Of a stretch of DNA of 64,000 bases, positions 27,241 through 38,191 are shown piece after piece. Source of the DNA: Parafrankia irregularis (GTDB taxonomy: Bacteria > Actinomycetota > Actinomycetes > Frankiales > Frankiaceae); the NCBI RefSeq assembly GCF_001536285.1, contig NZ_FAOZ01000006.1, positions 248,001 through 312,000 on the forward strand, written 5' to 3'. The first letter of the stretch is position 1. Every line of letters begins with the position of its first letter. The notes beneath the pieces were generated by a model. It was not told where the DNA came from. It did not search any database and saw only the letters and a list, made by a program, of their open reading frames with translations. The position numbers and the translations under genes are program-made.

Positions 27241-30200
27241 TCAGACGCGGGACGACGCCATGATCTCCTCGTCGACGGGCAGGCCCTGCTCCTGCGCCCT
27301 GCGCATGGCAGCCAGGACTCGCTTGTAGTCGCGCGGCATGACCTTCACGAAGTGGTCCTGCTCGTCCGCCCAGCGGGAGATCAGCCGGGCTGCGACAGCG
27401 GAGCCCGTCTCCCGGTAGTGCTTCTCGATGTGCCCGCGCAGCGCGACCCGGTCATCGCCGTCGAGCGGGTCGACGTCCACCATCTCGGTGTTGATGCGCT
27501 GGAGCACCGGCTTGTGAAGATACGCGACGCCACCGCTCATCCCGGCAGCGAAGTTGCGGCCGATCGAGCCGAGGACGACGACGACACCGCCGGTCATGTA
27601 TTCGCAGCCGTGGTCCCCGACGCCCTCGACCACCGCGACGGCGCCCGAGTTACGCACGCAGAACCGCTCACCGACGATGCCGCGGAAGTAGGCCTCGCCC
27701 GCGGTGGCCCCGTAGAGCAGCACGTTGCCGGCGACGATGTTCTCCTCCGCCCGCAGCGGCGCCTCCTTCGGCGGGAAGACGATGAGCCGCCCGCCGGAGA
27801 GGCCCTTGCCGGCGTAGTCGTTGGCGTCGCCCTCCAGGGTGAGGGTCATCCCGCGGGGGACGAACGCGCCGAAGCTCTGCCCGGCGGAACCGGTGAACCG
27901 CAGCGAGATCGTGTCGTCGGGCAGCCCGGCCGCCCCGTACCTCTTCGTCACCTCGTAGCCGAGCATGGTGCCGACCGTCCGGTTGACGTTGCGGATCGGC
28001 ATCTCCAGCCAGACCGGCCGGCCGTCCTCGATCGCGCCCTCGCAGAGCTGGATCAGCGAGTTGTCGAGCGCCTTGTCCAGGCCGTGGTCCTGGCTCGCGG
28101 TGCAGTGCAGCGAGCCACCGAACGGCCGCTCCGGCGTGTGCAGCAGCGGGGTGATGTCGAGCCCGGACGCCTTCCAGTGGTCGATCGCCGCCCGGGCGTC
28201 GAGCAGGTCGACCCGGCCCACCGCCTCCGCGATGCTGCGCAGGCCCAGCGCGGCCAGGTGCTCGCGCACCTCCTCGGCGATGAAGGTGAAGAACGCCTCC
28301 ACGAACTCGGGGCGCCCGGTGAACCGCTTACGCAGCTCCGGGTTCTGCGTCGCCACGCCGACCGGGCAGGTGTCCAGGTGACAGACACGCATCATCACGC
28401 AGCCCGCGACGACGAGCGGCGCGGTGGCGAAGCCGAACTCCTCGGCACCCAGCAGGGCACCGATGACGACGTCCCGGCCGGTCTTCATCTGGCCGTCGAC
28501 CTGAACGACGATGCGGTCCCGCAGGCCGTTGAGCAGCAGGGTCTGCTGGGTCTCGGCGAGGCCCAGCTCCCACGGCGCGCCGGCGTGCTTGAGCGACGTC
28601 AGCGGCGACGCCCCGGTGCCGCCGTCATGGCCGGAGATCAGCACGACGTCGGCGTGCGCCTTGGAGACACCCGCGGCCACCGTCCCGACCCCGACCTCGG
28701 CGACGAGCTTGACGTGCACCCGCGCCTTGGGGTTGGAGTTCTTCAGGTCGTGGATGAGCTGGGCGAGGTCCTCGATCGAGTAGATGTCGTGGTGCGGGGG
28801 CGGCGAGATCAGGCCGACGCCCGGGGTCGAGTGCCGGGTCTTCGCGATCCACGGGTAGACCTTGTGCCCGGGCAGCTGGCCGCCCTCGCCCGGCTTCGCG
28901 CCCTGCGCCATCTTGATCTGGATGTCGTCGGCGTTCGCCAGGTACTCGCTGGTCACCCCGAACCGGCCGCTGGCCACCTGCTTCACGGCCGAACGGCGCA
29001 GGTCGCCGTTGTCGTCCGGGGTGAAGCGGCGCGCGTCCTCGCCGCCCTCGCCGGTGTTCGACTTCCCGCCGAGGCGGTTCATCGCGATCGCGAGCGTCTC
29101 GTGGGCCTCGGCGCTGATCGAGCCGTACGACATGGCGCCGGTCGCGAACCGCTTCACGATCTCGGAGGCCGGCTCGACCTGGTCGATCGGGATCGGGCCA
29201 CGCCCGGTGTCACGCAGCGCGAACAGGCCGCGCAGCGTCGCGTTCTGCCGGGCCAGGTCGTCGACCTTCGCGGTGTACTCGCGGAACAGGTCGTACTGGC
29301 GGCTGCGGGTGGCGTGCTGGAGCAGGAAGACGGTCTCCGGGTTGAACAGGTGCAGCTCGCCCTCACGCCGCCACTGGTACTCGCCGCCGACCTCCAGGGT
29401 GCGGTGCGCGAGCTCGGAGGGGACCGTCGGGTACGCGCGCCGGTGCCGGGCCGCGACCTCCTCGGCGATGACGTCGATGCCGACGCCGTCGAGCCGGCTG
29501 GGCGTGCCGACGAAGTACTCGTCGACCAGCTCCTGCGACAGCCCGATCGCCTCGAAGACCTGGGCCCCGGTGTAGCTCGCCACCGTGGAGATGCCCATCT
29601 TGGACATCACCTTGAGCAGGCCCTTGCCGAGCGCCTTGATCATGTTCTTCTCGGCCTGCTCGCGGTCGACGCCGGTGAGCTCGCCGCTGGCGAGCAGGTC
29701 GTCGATCGACTCGAAGGCCAGGTACGGGTTGACCGCCGCCGCGCCGTAGCCGGTGAGCAGCGCGATGTGGTGGACCTCGCGGGCGTCACCGCATTCGACG
29801 ATGAGGCCGACCTTCGTCCGGGTCTTCTCGCGGATCAGGTGGTGGTGCACCGCCGCGGTCAGCAGCAGGGACGGGATCGGCGCCTTGTGCTCGTCGGAGT
29901 CGCGGTCGGAGAGAACCACAATGCGGGCACCGTCGGCGATGGCCTCGCTGACACCGGCGCAGATCTCCGCGAGGCGCGCGGTCAGCGCGGCACCGCCACC
30001 CTCGACGTCGTACAGACCACGTACCGTCACCGACGCGAAGCCGGGCATGTCACCGTCGTCGTTGATGCCGATGATCCGCGCCAGCTGGGTGTTGCTGATC
30101 ACCGGGAACGGCAGGTGCACCATCCGGGCCGACGCCGGGGTCGGGTCGAGCAGGTTGCCCTCCGGGCCGAGCGTGCGGGCGAGGCTGGTGACCAGCTCCT

Positions 30201-31851
30201 CCCGGATCGCGTCCAGCGGCGGGTTGGTGACCTGGGCGAACAGCTGGGTGAAGTAGTCGAACAGCAGCCTCGGCCGGGTGGAGAGCACGGCGACCGGGGT
30301 GTCGGTGCCCATCGACCCGATCGGTTCGGCCCCCGAGCGCGCCATCGGGCCGACGATGATCCGCAGCTCCTCCTCGGTGTACCCGAAGACCTGCTGGCGA
30401 CGCAGGACGGACGAGTGCCCGTACAGGATGTGCTCCCGCTCGGGCAGGTCGTCCAGGGAGATGACGCCGGCGTGCAGCCACTCCTCGTACGGCGCGGCGT
30501 TCGCCAGCGCCGACTTGACCTCGTCGTCGCTGACGATCCGGCCCTTCGCGGTGTCGACGAGGAACATCCGCCCAGGCTGCAGGCGGCCCTTGCGCACCAC
30601 CTTGTGCGGCGGGATGTCCAGCACGCCGACCTCGGAGGCCATCACGACCAGGCCGTCGTCGGTCACCCAGTAGCGGGACGGGCGCAGGCCGTTGCGGTCC
30701 AGCACCGCGCCGATCATCGTGCCGTCGGTGAAGGCGATGGAGGCCGGGCCGTCCCAGGGCTCCATGAGCGCGGAGTGGAACTCGTAGAAGGCCCGGCGGG
30801 CCGGGTCCATCTCCTCGTGGTTCTCCCACGCCTCCGGGATCATCATGAGCACCGCGTGCGGCAGCGAACGCCCGCCCAGGTGCAGCAGCTCGAGCACCTC
30901 GTCGAAGCTGGCCGAGTCGCTGGCGCCGTCCTCACAGATCGGGAACAGCCGTGCCAGGTCGCCGGGGATGAGGTTGCTGGCCAGCAGCGCCTCCCGCGCG
31001 CGCATCCAGTTACGGTTGCCGCGCACGGTGTTGATCTCGCCGTTGTGGGCGATCAGCCGGTACGGGTGTGCCAGCGGCCAGCTCGGGAAGGTGTTCGTCG
31101 AGAACCGGCTGTGCACCAGCGCGATGGCGCTGTCGAACCGCGGGTCGTCGAGGTCCGGGAAGTAGGCGGAGAGCTGATGCGTCGTCAGCATGCCCTTGTA
31201 GACGATGGTGCGGGCTGACAGCGACGGCATGTAGGCGCCGGTCTCGCGCCGGACCCGCTTGCGTACGCAATAGGCGCGGCGCTCGAGGTCCATCACGTCG
31301 AATCCGTCGTCGGACGCGGAGCCGGTCGCACCCGCCGCGCCGGCCGCCCCGGACCCGTCCTGAGCCTGCGCCGGATCAGCCGCGGCGGCCCCGGTCGGCT
31401 CGCCGGGAAGCGCGAGGAAGATCTGCCGCATCCACGGCTCGACCTCACGCGCCGCGGTACCGACGAGGTGGCCGACCGTCGGAACCTCCCGCCAGCCGAG
31501 GATCCGCAGGCCCTCCTGGCGCACGATCCGGCTGATCGCCCGGACGGCGTCGTCGCGCTCGCCGGCGATCTGGGAGAGGAAGATCGTGCCGACGGCGTAC
31601 CGGCCCGGCGCCGGCAGCGGGAACTGCACGACGTCACGGAAGAAGCCATCCGGCACCTGAACCAGGATGCCCGCACCGTCGCCGGTGTCGGGGTCGCTGC
31701 CGGACGCACCGCGGTGATCAAGATTGCGCAGGACTGTCAGCCCCTGATCGACCAGCTCGTGGCTACGCCGGCCATGCACATCGACAACGAAGCCGACGCC
31801 ACAGGCATCGTGTTCGAACGAGGGGTCATAGAGACCTTGCGCAGTCGACAT
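27241..31851 (-). CDS. gltB: Glutamate synthase large subunit
   Basis: 1536 residues, typical size. The type II glutamine amidotransferase domain begins at the conserved Cys in [10 protein letters not shown]; the first 16 or so residues would be removed as a propeptide to expose it. It continues with [18 protein letters not shown]. The FMN-binding synthase domain shows [18 protein letters not shown], and the [3Fe-4S] cluster cysteines appear in [19 protein letters not shown]. The C-terminal GXGXG beta-helix ([14 protein letters not shown]) is present. An Ala/Gly/Ser-rich insertion of about 30 residues (near 155-185) is not usual for the core. It assimilates ammonia together with glutamine synthetase and forms an operon with gltD. 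Confidence 0.97.
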   Translation of the reverse strand: MSTAQGLYDPSFEHDACGVGFVVDVHGRRSHELVDQGLTVLRNLDHRGASGSDPDTGDGAGILVQVPDGFFRDVVQFPLPAPGRYAVGTIFLSQIAGERDDAVRAISRIVRQEGLRILGWREVPTVGHLVGTAAREVEPWMRQIFLALPGEPTGAAAADPAQAQDGSGAAGAAGATGSASDDGFDVMDLERRAYCVRKRVRRETGAYMPSLSARTIVYKGMLTTHQLSAYFPDLDDPRFDSAIALVHSRFSTNTFPSWPLAHPYRLIAHNGEINTVRGNRNWMRAREALLASNLIPGDLARLFPICEDGASDSASFDEVLELLHLGGRSLPHAVLMMIPEAWENHEEMDPARRAFYEFHSALMEPWDGPASIAFTDGTMIGAVLDRNGLRPSRYWVTDDGLVVMASEVGVLDIPPHKVVRKGRLQPGRMFLVDTAKGRIVSDDEVKSALANAAPYEEWLHAGVISLDDLPEREHILYGHSSVLRRQQVFGYTEEELRIIVGPMARSGAEPIGSMGTDTPVAVLSTRPRLLFDYFTQLFAQVTNPPLDAIREELVTSLARTLGPEGNLLDPTPASARMVHLPFPVISNTQLARIIGINDDGDMPGFASVTVRGLYDVEGGGAALTARLAEICAGVSEAIADGARIVVLSDRDSDEHKAPIPSLLLTAAVHHHLIREKTRTKVGLIVECGDAREVHHIALLTGYGAAAVNPYLAFESIDDLLASGELTGVDREQAEKNMIKALGKGLLKVMSKMGISTVASYTGAQVFEAIGLSQELVDEYFVGTPSRLDGVGIDVIAEEVAARHRRAYPTVPSELAHRTLEVGGEYQWRREGELHLFNPETVFLLQHATRSRQYDLFREYTAKVDDLARQNATLRGLFALRDTGRGPIPIDQVEPASEIVKRFATGAMSYGSISAEAHETLAIAMNRLGGKSNTGEGGEDARRFTPDDNGDLRRSAVKQVASGRFGVTSEYLANADDIQIKMAQGAKPGEGGQLPGHKVYPWIAKTRHSTPGVGLISPPPHHDIYSIEDLAQLIHDLKNSNPKARVHVKLVAEVGVGTVAAGVSKAHADVVLISGHDGGTGASPLTSLKHAGAPWELGLAETQQTLLLNGLRDRIVVQVDGQMKTGRDVVIGALLGAEEFGFATAPLVVAGCVMMRVCHLDTCPVGVATQNPELRKRFTGRPEFVEAFFTFIAEEVREHLAALGLRSIAEAVGRVDLLDARAAIDHWKASGLDITPLLHTPERPFGGSLHCTASQDHGLDKALDNSLIQLCEGAIEDGRPVWLEMPIRNVNRTVGTMLGYEVTKRYGAAGLPDDTISLRFTGSAGQSFGAFVPRGMTLTLEGDANDYAGKGLSGGRLIVFPPKEAPLRAEENIVAGNVLLYGATAGEAYFRGIVGERFCVRNSGAVAVVEGVGDHGCEYMTGGVVVVLGSIGRNFAAGMSGGVAYLHKPVLQRINTEMVDVDPLDGDDRVALRGHIEKHYRETGSAVAARLISRWADEQDHFVKVMPRDYKRVLAAMRRAQEQGLPVDEEIMASSRV

Positions 31852-32281
31852 CCGGAGGTGTCCCGTCCATCTTCAGGGGCCGATGGGAGCGGACGACGTT
31901 GTCCGGAGGGTGGCGCGGCGAATGACGGGCTGCTCATCAGCTCCGCGCCTGTACCGAGTGTGCCATGCGCAAGCCGCATCCGCCGGGGTCGCTCATGTCC
32001 GTCAGATCACAGCGAGATGACGCCAGATTTCACAGGTGATCAAAGAACTTCCGGTAAGGGGCCACCGAAAGCGGACAAGTGACAGGGAGGCAACATTCCC
32101 GTCACAGGGCGCACCGCCAGGCAGCCAGCCGCCGCGAACCGGACGAGCAGGGTGAGGATCTCCTGCCTATAAGCAGTGTACGGATCCAGTTTGTCGTGGA
32201 TCTGCCCACCCTCCGTGCGATCTCCGGTATTCCGCCCTGTCACGGCAAGCCACCCTGTTCGTCGAGGGCAGCCTGCCTCGG
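31852..32281. other. gltB upstream region, 430 bases
   Basis: It lies between gltB and lgt, both transcribed leftward, and should contain the gltBD promoter and the end of the lgt transcript. I see no gene. I looked for GlnR-type half-sites; a stretch near 32020-32045 has TCAC and GAAAT elements on the minus strand, but the spacing does not fit well enough to call. A 67-residue open frame (32040-32243) has no coding support. Confidence 0.5.
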
Positions 32282-33568
32282 TCAGTCCCGGCTGGCCGAG
32301 CCCGCCCCCGCAGTCCCGGCAGGACCGGCGGTAGCAGAACCCGGGACGGCGGAACCGGCGGCGGCATCCGGCCCGCTGGGCGCCTTCCCAGCCGTCGCGC
32401 CCGCGCCCGCGCCGACGCCGGCACCGGCGGCCGAGCCGCCCGCACCCGGGACGGCTACGGCCGGCTCGGTCGCCCGGTCACCTGGATGGTCCGCGCTGAC
32501 CGTGGCAGCGCCCTTGCCGGCGTCGATGCCCGGCCCACCGGTCGCGGTCGCCTCCGTCGCGCCGGCCGCGGCCGCCTTGCCCTCGTGGCCCGCCTTGCCA
32601 GCAACGCCAGTCTCGCCGGCCCCGGTCCCCTTGCCAGCCGTGTCCGTCTTGCCTGGCGTCTCCGCCTTGCCGGCCGCGTCGGTCCTGCCCTCCACGCCGG
32701 CCTTGCTGTCCGCGCCCGCACCGGCCTCGGCGTCCGGGGTGTCCCCGGCGCCGGGGGCCGGGGGCCAGCCGACGTTGGCGTCGATCGGGCGCCGAACGAG
32801 CGCCAGCGCCAACACCGCGAGCAGGAAGACCACGATCGAGACCCAGATGTTGATCCGGAAGCCGAGGACCTTCTCCGCGGTGTCGATCCGCAGCGCCTCG
32901 ATCCACAGTCTCCCGATCGTGTAAAGCGCCACGTAGAGGAAGAACAAGCGCCCGCGGCCAAGCCGCTTACGCCTGTCGACGAGCAGCAGGACCCCCGCGA
33001 CGACCAGGTTCCACAGCGACTCGTAAAGGAAGGTCGGGTGGTAGGCCGAGACTCCCGGGATCATCTGGTGCGCCGGATCGATCCGGACCGCCCAGGGCAG
33101 ATCCGTCGCGCGGCCGTACAGCTCCTGGTTGAACCAGTTCCCCCACCGCCCGATCGCCTGCGCGAGAGCCAGGCCGGGCGCGAGCGCGTCCGCGAACAGG
33201 CCGAACGACACGTCCATCCGTCGGCAGGCGATCCAGGCGCCGAGCGCCCCACCGGCGACCGCGCCCCAGATCGCCAGGCCGCCGTTCCAGACCTCGAAGA
33301 CCGCGACCAGGTCGCCGTCCTTGCCGAAGTAGGCCTCGGGGCTGCTGACCACGTGGTAGATCCGCGCGCCGACGATGCCGAACGGGACCGCCCAGTACGC
33401 GACCTCGCTGGCGACCACGGGATCCACGCCACGTGCCCGCAACCGCCGAGCGGTCACGACAACAGCGACGATGATCCCGATGACGATCATCAGAGCGTAG
33501 GCGCGCAGGGGGACGGGCCCCAGATGCACGACTCCTCGGGATGGACTGGGTATAGCAGCGAGCACCAC
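32282..33568 (-). CDS. lgt: Prolipoprotein diacylglyceryl transferase with long low-complexity tail
   Basis: 428 residues from a GTG at 33568 (33565 is equally possible); MVLAAIPSPSRGVVHLGPVPLRAYAL is the usual start of actinobacterial Lgt. Seven membrane helices carry the family signature GRWGNWFNQELYGRAT (the lgt motif with essential Arg and Asn) and HPTFLYESLWNL. The enzyme transfers diacylglycerol from phosphatidylglycerol to the lipobox Cys of prolipoproteins. The last 135 or so residues are an Ala/Gly/Thr/Lys-rich tail, probably disordered in the cytosol. Its place after trpA is conserved in actinomycetes. Confidence 0.92.
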   Translation of the reverse strand: MVLAAIPSPSRGVVHLGPVPLRAYALMIVIGIIVAVVVTARRLRARGVDPVVASEVAYWAVPFGIVGARIYHVVSSPEAYFGKDGDLVAVFEVWNGGLAIWGAVAGGALGAWIACRRMDVSFGLFADALAPGLALAQAIGRWGNWFNQELYGRATDLPWAVRIDPAHQMIPGVSAYHPTFLYESLWNLVVAGVLLLVDRRKRLGRGRLFFLYVALYTIGRLWIEALRIDTAEKVLGFRINIWVSIVVFLLAVLALALVRRPIDANVGWPPAPGAGDTPDAEAGAGADSKAGVEGRTDAAGKAETPGKTDTAGKGTGAGETGVAGKAGHEGKAAAAGATEATATGGPGIDAGKGAATVSADHPGDRATEPAVAVPGAGGSAAGAGVGAGAGATAGKAPSGPDAAAGSAVPGSATAGPAGTAGAGSASRD

Positions 33569-33779
33569 GGGGGTCAGGCTATCGCCCCGGACGTCCGATG
33601 CTGCGAGGCCAGTCCCACGAGCAACGCAGCCGCAATCGGGAACGCGCCGGGCACACTTCCCGCAATCCACGACACCACAGGGGATATACCTGGCGCAATC
33701 AGACAGACCGGGCCCGGGTGGACCACAGAACAGCAACGGAGCGCCCACGGAGCGGCGGCGGGATGTTCACGGGAACAGG

Positions 33780-34667
33780 TCAGTCAGAGGCCGAGCGCAC
33801 ACCCGCGGCAAGCTCGGCTGCCAGACTGGTGACCGCGGCGAGACCGGCGTCGCCGCCCTGACCGGCACCGGTGTCGGTCGCGGTGTCGGTGGCGAGCGCA
33901 CGGACGAGGGCCGAACCGACGATGACCCCGTCCGCGAAGCTCGCGACCTCCGAGGCCTGGGCCCCGTTGCTGACTCCCAGCCCGACGGCGACCGGCAGGC
34001 CGGTCACCTCACGCACCCGGGCGACAAGATCACCGGCCTTGGCCCCGACCTCGGCGCGCGCCCCGGTGACACCCATTGTCGACGCCGCGTAGACAAAGCC
34101 ACGGCTGTGCCCGGTGACCAGGCGCAGCCGCTCGGGCGTGGAGCTCGGCGCGACCAGGAAGACCGGGTCCAGGCCGTGGGCGGCACAGGCCGCGAGCCAG
34201 CGGTCGGCCTCCTCGGGCGGCAGGTCGGGAGTGATCGCTCCCGCCCCGCCGGCCGCGGCCAGGTCGGCCGCGAACGCCTCCAGGCCGTATCGCTCCACCG
34301 GATTCCAGTAGGTCATCACCAGTGTCGGCGCTCCGGTCTCGGCGACCGCCTCGACCGTGCGCAGCACGTCCCGCGTCGTGACTCCGCCACGCAGGGCGGC
34401 ATCGGCGGCGTCCTGGATGACCGGCCCGTCCATGGTCGGGTCGGAGTAGGGCAGACCGACCTCGACCACGTCCACCCCCGCCGCGACCATGGCCCGCATC
34501 GCGGCGATCCCGCGTTCCACTGTCGGGAAGCCCGCGGGAAGGTAGCCGACGAGGACGGCACGCCCCTCGTCGCGGGCCTGGGCGAAGGCCCGGTCCAGCG
34601 GGCTGAACCGCTCCGCCTCGCCCGACTGGACCTGCGCTGACGCGCTCTGTGCCAACTGACTCCGCAC
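33780..34667 (-). CDS. trpA: Tryptophan synthase alpha chain
   Basis: 295 residues. TIM-barrel lyase that splits indole-3-glycerol phosphate into indole and glyceraldehyde 3-phosphate and passes indole to TrpB. Landmarks are VLVGYLPAGFPT, the catalytic-Glu strand VDVVEVGLPYSDPTMDGPVIQ (Glu and Asp both present), LVMTYWNPVERYG, and the phosphate-binding VGLGVSNGAQASE. It starts 26 bases after the trpB stop, in the same operon. The C-terminal 30 residues are Thr/Gly/Ala-rich. The GTG start has only a weak ribosome binding site. Confidence 0.96.
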   Translation of the reverse strand: MRSQLAQSASAQVQSGEAERFSPLDRAFAQARDEGRAVLVGYLPAGFPTVERGIAAMRAMVAAGVDVVEVGLPYSDPTMDGPVIQDAADAALRGGVTTRDVLRTVEAVAETGAPTLVMTYWNPVERYGLEAFAADLAAAGGAGAITPDLPPEEADRWLAACAAHGLDPVFLVAPSSTPERLRLVTGHSRGFVYAASTMGVTGARAEVGAKAGDLVARVREVTGLPVAVGLGVSNGAQASEVASFADGVIVGSALVRALATDTATDTGAGQGGDAGLAAVTSLAAELAAGVRSASD

Positions 34668-34693
34668 CGTGGATCCGTTCCTCGTCGTCGTGA

Positions 34694-36055
34694 TCAGGCG
34701 GATGGAGAGGTGCCCGCGGCGTCGCCTGCGCCCGGGGACTCGGCGCCCTCGTCCAACAGGTTGAACCAGCGGGCAGCCGTGTCGACGTCCTTGTCGCCGC
34801 GGCCGGAGCAGTTGACCAGCACGACGGCGTCGGGGCCGAGCTCACGGGCGACCTCGAAGGCGCCGGCGAAGGCGTGCGCGCTCTCGATGGCCACGAGGAT
34901 GCCCTCCGTGCGGGCCACCAGCCCCAGCGCGTCCATCGCCGCGGTGTCGTCGACCACCCGGTACGTGGCGCGCCCGGTCTCGTGCAGCAACGCGTGCTCG
35001 GGGCCGATGCCCGGGTAGTCGAGCCCGGCGGAGATCGAGTGGGAGACCTGGGTCTGCCCGTCCTCGTCCTGCAGCAGGAAGGTCCGCATGCCGTGCAGGA
35101 CACCGGGTGCCCCACCGGCGATGGCGGCCGCGTGGCGCCCGGTGGCGACCCCGTCACCACCGGCCTCGCAACCGATCAGCGCGACCTCTGTGTCCGGGAT
35201 GAAACGGTGGAAGATGCCCATCGCGTTCGACCCGCCGCCGACACAGGCGACCACCGCGTCCGGCAGGCGGCCGAGCAGGTCGAGGGTCTGCTGACGCGCC
35301 TCCACACCGATGATGCGCTGGAAGTCACGCACCATCATCGGGAACGGATGAGGCCCCATCACCGACCCGATGCAGTAGTGGGTCGAGTCGACCGTGGCCA
35401 CCCAGTCACGCATGGCCTCGTTGATGGCGTCCTTCAGGGTGCGGCTGCCGGACGCGACCGCGACGACCTCCGCGCCGAGCAGGCGCATCCGCGCCACGTT
35501 GAGAGCCTGCCGGCGGGTGTCCTCCTCGCCCATGTAGACGACGCACTCCAGGCCCAGCAGGGCGCAGGCGGTCGCGGTCGCCACACCGTGCTGACCGGCA
35601 CCCGTCTCGGCGATCACCCGCGTCTTGCCCATCCGGCGGGTGAGCAGGCACTGCCCCAGCACATTGTTGACCTTGTGCGAGCCGGTGTGGGCGAGATCCT
35701 CCCGCTTGAGCAGGATGCGCGCGCCACCGATCTTCTCGGTCAGCCGATCCGCGGCGGTCAGCGGCGTCGGGCGGCCGGCATAGGTCGACAGCAGCCGGTC
35801 GAGCTCACCGGTGAAGGCCGGGTCGACCCGGGCGGCCTCGTAGGCGGCCGAAAGCTCGTCGAGCGCGGCGAACAGCGCCTCGGGCACGAAACGCCCGCCG
35901 AAACGCCCGTAGTGACCTGACACGTCCGGAACCGACTGCCAGCTCCGGGCCGCTTCGACGGACGACCATTGATCGGCCGCACCGACCGCGCCCGGGCGGG
36001 TCGGGTCAGTGGCGTCGGAGGAGCCGGCAAGCGTTCCAGCGGATCGAGCAGTCAC
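34694..36055 (-). CDS. trpB: Tryptophan synthase beta chain
   Basis: 453 residues from the GTG at 36055; the start is uncertain, since the N-terminal 50 residues before [20 protein letters not shown] are not conserved and the frame is open to 36157. The PLP-binding Lys lies in [17 protein letters not shown], followed by [20 protein letters not shown] (Glu that activates indole) and the phosphate-binding [12 protein letters not shown]. The enzyme condenses indole with serine to tryptophan, and forms the alpha2-beta2 complex with TrpA encoded next to it. A strong hairpin separates it from trpC upstream. Confidence 0.94.
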   Translation of the reverse strand: MTARSAGTLAGSSDATDPTRPGAVGAADQWSSVEAARSWQSVPDVSGHYGRFGGRFVPEALFAALDELSAAYEAARVDPAFTGELDRLLSTYAGRPTPLTAADRLTEKIGGARILLKREDLAHTGSHKVNNVLGQCLLTRRMGKTRVIAETGAGQHGVATATACALLGLECVVYMGEEDTRRQALNVARMRLLGAEVVAVASGSRTLKDAINEAMRDWVATVDSTHYCIGSVMGPHPFPMMVRDFQRIIGVEARQQTLDLLGRLPDAVVACVGGGSNAMGIFHRFIPDTEVALIGCEAGGDGVATGRHAAAIAGGAPGVLHGMRTFLLQDEDGQTQVSHSISAGLDYPGIGPEHALLHETGRATYRVVDDTAAMDALGLVARTEGILVAIESAHAFAGAFEVARELGPDAVVLVNCSGRGDKDVDTAARWFNLLDEGAESPGAGDAAGTSPSA

Positions 36056-36209
36056 GGCCCTGACTGTACCGGCGCCCGACCCCACCAAGGTGACCGCGGG
36101 AGAGCTGCGGCCAGACGGGGACCGTCCGGACACGGCGGGACGCCACGGGCGCCGCACCGTGATCCCGGCCCGGCATCACGCCACGCCCCGGCCCGCCCGG
36201 CATCCGCGG

Positions 36210-36242
36210 GCCGACGCCCCGGATCCGGGCCGGGGCGTCGGC
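36210..36242 (-). terminator. Hairpin between trpC and trpB
   Basis: GCCGACGCCCCGG (36210-36222) and CCGGGGCGTCGGC (36230-36242) pair perfectly over 13 bases around a 7-base loop, 12 bases beyond the trpC stop codon. On the minus strand it would end or attenuate transcription after trpC, which implies that trpB-trpA may have its own promoter. Confidence 0.75.
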
Positions 36243-36253
36243 CGCGTGCGGGA

Positions 36254-37060
36254 TCAGTGCGCGATGCGGGTGGCCGGATGGGTTCCGGCCGTCACGAGGT
36301 CCGCGACGAACTGCCGCGGGTCGCCACCGGTGACGGCGGCCTCGCCCACCAGAACGGCGTCCGCACCCGCGCCGGCGTACTGGAGGAGGTCGTGGGGACC
36401 GCGCACGCCGGACTCGGCGACCTTCAGCACCCCGTGGGGAACCATCGGTGCCAGCCGCGCGAACGTCTCCCTGTCGACCTGGAGCGTGCGCAGGTTCCGG
36501 GCGTTGATCCCGATCAGCCGGGCTCCCGCGTCGAGCGCACGGACCATCTCCTCCTCGTCGTGCACCTCGACCAGCGCGGTCATTCCCAGCGACTCGACCC
36601 GCTCCAGCAGCCCGATGAGGCGTGGCTGGTCGAGCGCGGCAACGATCAGCAGGACCAGGTCGGCACCATGCGCCCGCGCCTCCAGCACCTGGTACGGCGA
36701 CACCACGAAGTCCTTGCGCAGGACCGGGATGTCCACCGCGACCCGGACGGCATCAAGATCCGCAAGGGACCCGCCGAAGCGCCGCCGCTCGGTGAGGACG
36801 CTCACCGCCGCCGCGCCGGCCTGCTCGTAGAGCGAGGCCAGCCCGGCCGGATCGGTGATCGCCGCCAGTGCCCCCTTCGACGGTGAGCGGCGCTTGATCT
36901 CCGCAATCACCGACACCCGCGGCGCACGCAGCACCGCCAGCGCGTCCCGGGGGTCGGGTACACGTTCCACTCTTTGTTTGAGAGCTGCCAGGGACGTCTC
37001 TCGCTCGCGTTCAGCCAGATCTGCTCTGACCCCGTCGAGGATCTCGTCGAGAGCGTTCAT
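36254..37060 (-). CDS. trpC: Indole-3-glycerol phosphate synthase
   Basis: 268 residues from the ATG at 37060 ([19 protein letters not shown]). It is a TIM-barrel enzyme with the IGPS pattern [18 protein letters not shown] (substrate-binding Lys and Ser), [50 protein letters not shown] and the phosphate site [12 protein letters not shown]. It converts CdRP to indole-3-glycerol phosphate, the substrate of TrpA. It is a monofunctional TrpC, not fused to TrpF. The frame is open upstream to 37156, but that part lacks conservation. A hairpin follows its stop. Confidence 0.95.
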   Translation of the reverse strand: MNALDEILDGVRADLAERERETSLAALKQRVERVPDPRDALAVLRAPRVSVIAEIKRRSPSKGALAAITDPAGLASLYEQAGAAAVSVLTERRRFGGSLADLDAVRVAVDIPVLRKDFVVSPYQVLEARAHGADLVLLIVAALDQPRLIGLLERVESLGMTALVEVHDEEEMVRALDAGARLIGINARNLRTLQVDRETFARLAPMVPHGVLKVAESGVRGPHDLLQYAGAGADAVLVGEAAVTGGDPRQFVADLVTAGTHPATRIAH

Positions 37061-37432
37061 CGCCCCGCGCTCGCGCCAGTCGCGGCCATGGGGCCGATGG
37101 TAGGACAGGCGCACGACGCCGGCCCGCCACCCCCACTCACGGCGTCGACCGGTCACGACCTGTTGTTGCTTCTCCGTTGTTGATTTGAGCCGATACGCCC
37201 CTGACGTCGACGTCGAGGCCAGATGAATTAGAGGTATCTCCCACCCGGTGACGGAATGGTTCGCGAGCGTAGTGGTGACGCCGTTGCTACTGACACCCGC
37301 CGCACCGACACGGACACGTCACGAAACCGGCGCTCGGCGTCGCGACACGCCCGCCGCCCGGCGACTTTGACGCCCCGCGACCGCCCCGTATCATCGAACA
37401 CACGTTCGACGGAGCTGCTTGGGGGAGGCGTG
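37061..37432. other. Divergent intergenic region, trpC / coiled-coil gene
   Basis: 372 bases including a less GC-rich block (37140-37260). It holds the near-consensus promoter described at 37367-37394 for the plus-strand gene and must also carry a promoter for trpC. I see no leader peptide rich in Trp codons and no convincing attenuator on the trpC side. Confidence 0.55.
37367..37394 (+). promoter_or_regulatory. Near-consensus housekeeping promoter
   Basis: TTGACG (37367-37372) and TATCAT (37389-37394) are spaced 16 bases, close to the SigA/HrdB consensus TTGACA-17-TATAAT. The predicted start near 37401 gives a leader of about 30 bases ending in GGGGGAGG in front of the ATG at 37433. Confidence 0.7.
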
Positions 37433-38191
37433 ATGACGGATCGGGTGACAGATCAGGTGGGCCTGGCGTGGAGCGCGGCGGTGGAGATCGGCAACGCACC
37501 GAACGCGGCATGGGAGTCAGATCCGGCCGGCTCCGCGGGGCAGGCGATGGGCGCGCGATGGCCCATCGCGGCCTGGGCGTCCTCGGCTGTGTGGTCCGCC
37601 CGCCCCGCCAGCGGCAGCGGTTCCGAGCCGGACGGGCAGCCCGCTTCGGGCGGGCCGGAAGGTGGTCCGGACGAGAGGACCGATCGAAATGCAGGATCAT
37701 CGTCAGCCGTTCCCGGCACCGCGCCGGGCACGCCCGTCTCCGGCCCCGCGGAGCCGCTGCACGCCGGCGGCGCGGCTGCCGAGCCCACGGGCCCGGCAGC
37801 GGCCAGCCCAGCGGGCGCCCCGGGCACCGTCGCGCCCCGGCGGGCGACCGCCGTCCCGCCCCGGCCCACGCCCGCAGGGCCACCGGGGAGCGCGCCCGCA
37901 GGTCGGCCAGGGGCCGCCACGGGCTCGGGCTCACAGCGGCTTCTCGACACCGACACGGAGCACCAGCTACTTCTTGCTCAGATCCGGGAGCTCGACCGCC
38001 GCATCGCCCGAATGGACGTGCTCATCCGTCTGCTTGAGGCGGATGTTGAGCGCAACCACCTGACGCTGGCGACCCTGGGCCGCCAGCAGTCCCCGCGTAC
38101 ACTCCCGCCGCGGCCGCCCGAGACCCACACCGGCCGGCCCGGCACGAGCGGCTCGCCACGCCTCGCGGGCCAGGAAGGGCGGCTCCGATGA
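37433..38191 (+). CDS. Low-complexity protein with C-terminal coiled coil, hypothetical
   Basis: 252 residues. The ATG at 37433 has an excellent GGGGGAGG site 5 bases upstream and lies just after a near-consensus promoter, so it is a real gene despite the bias of its sequence. The first 60 residues are mixed (MTDRVTDQVGLAWSAAVEIG), residues 60-165 are Pro/Ala/Gly-rich, and residues 168-215 form a predicted coiled coil (HQLLLAQIRELDRRIARMDV, then LIRLLEADVERNHLTLATLG). No family is recognised. It is transcribed against the trp genes on both sides and its stop codon abuts that of the Trp-associated membrane gene with no base between. The function is unknown. Confidence 0.72.
   Translation: MTDRVTDQVGLAWSAAVEIGNAPNAAWESDPAGSAGQAMGARWPIAAWASSAVWSARPASGSGSEPDGQPASGGPEGGPDERTDRNAGSSSAVPGTAPGTPVSGPAEPLHAGGAAAEPTGPAAASPAGAPGTVAPRRATAVPPRPTPAGPPGSAPAGRPGAATGSGSQRLLDTDTEHQLLLAQIRELDRRIARMDVLIRLLEADVERNHLTLATLGRQQSPRTLPPRPPETHTGRPGTSGSPRLAGQEGRLR

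Noticed and set aside
26689-31218. A 1509-codon open frame on the plus strand opposite gltD and gltB
   Set aside because: It is the mirror of two clear metabolic genes in a very GC-rich sequence, has Arg/Val/Gly/Asp-rich composition typical of antisense frames, and matches no family.
32020-32050. GlnR-like box upstream of gltB
   Set aside because: Isolated TCAC and GAAAT pieces are present, but the half-site order and spacing do not fit the usual pattern well enough.
32040-32243. 67-codon minus-strand open frame upstream of gltB
   Set aside because: No ribosome binding site or family; probably part of the gltB leader or lgt end region.
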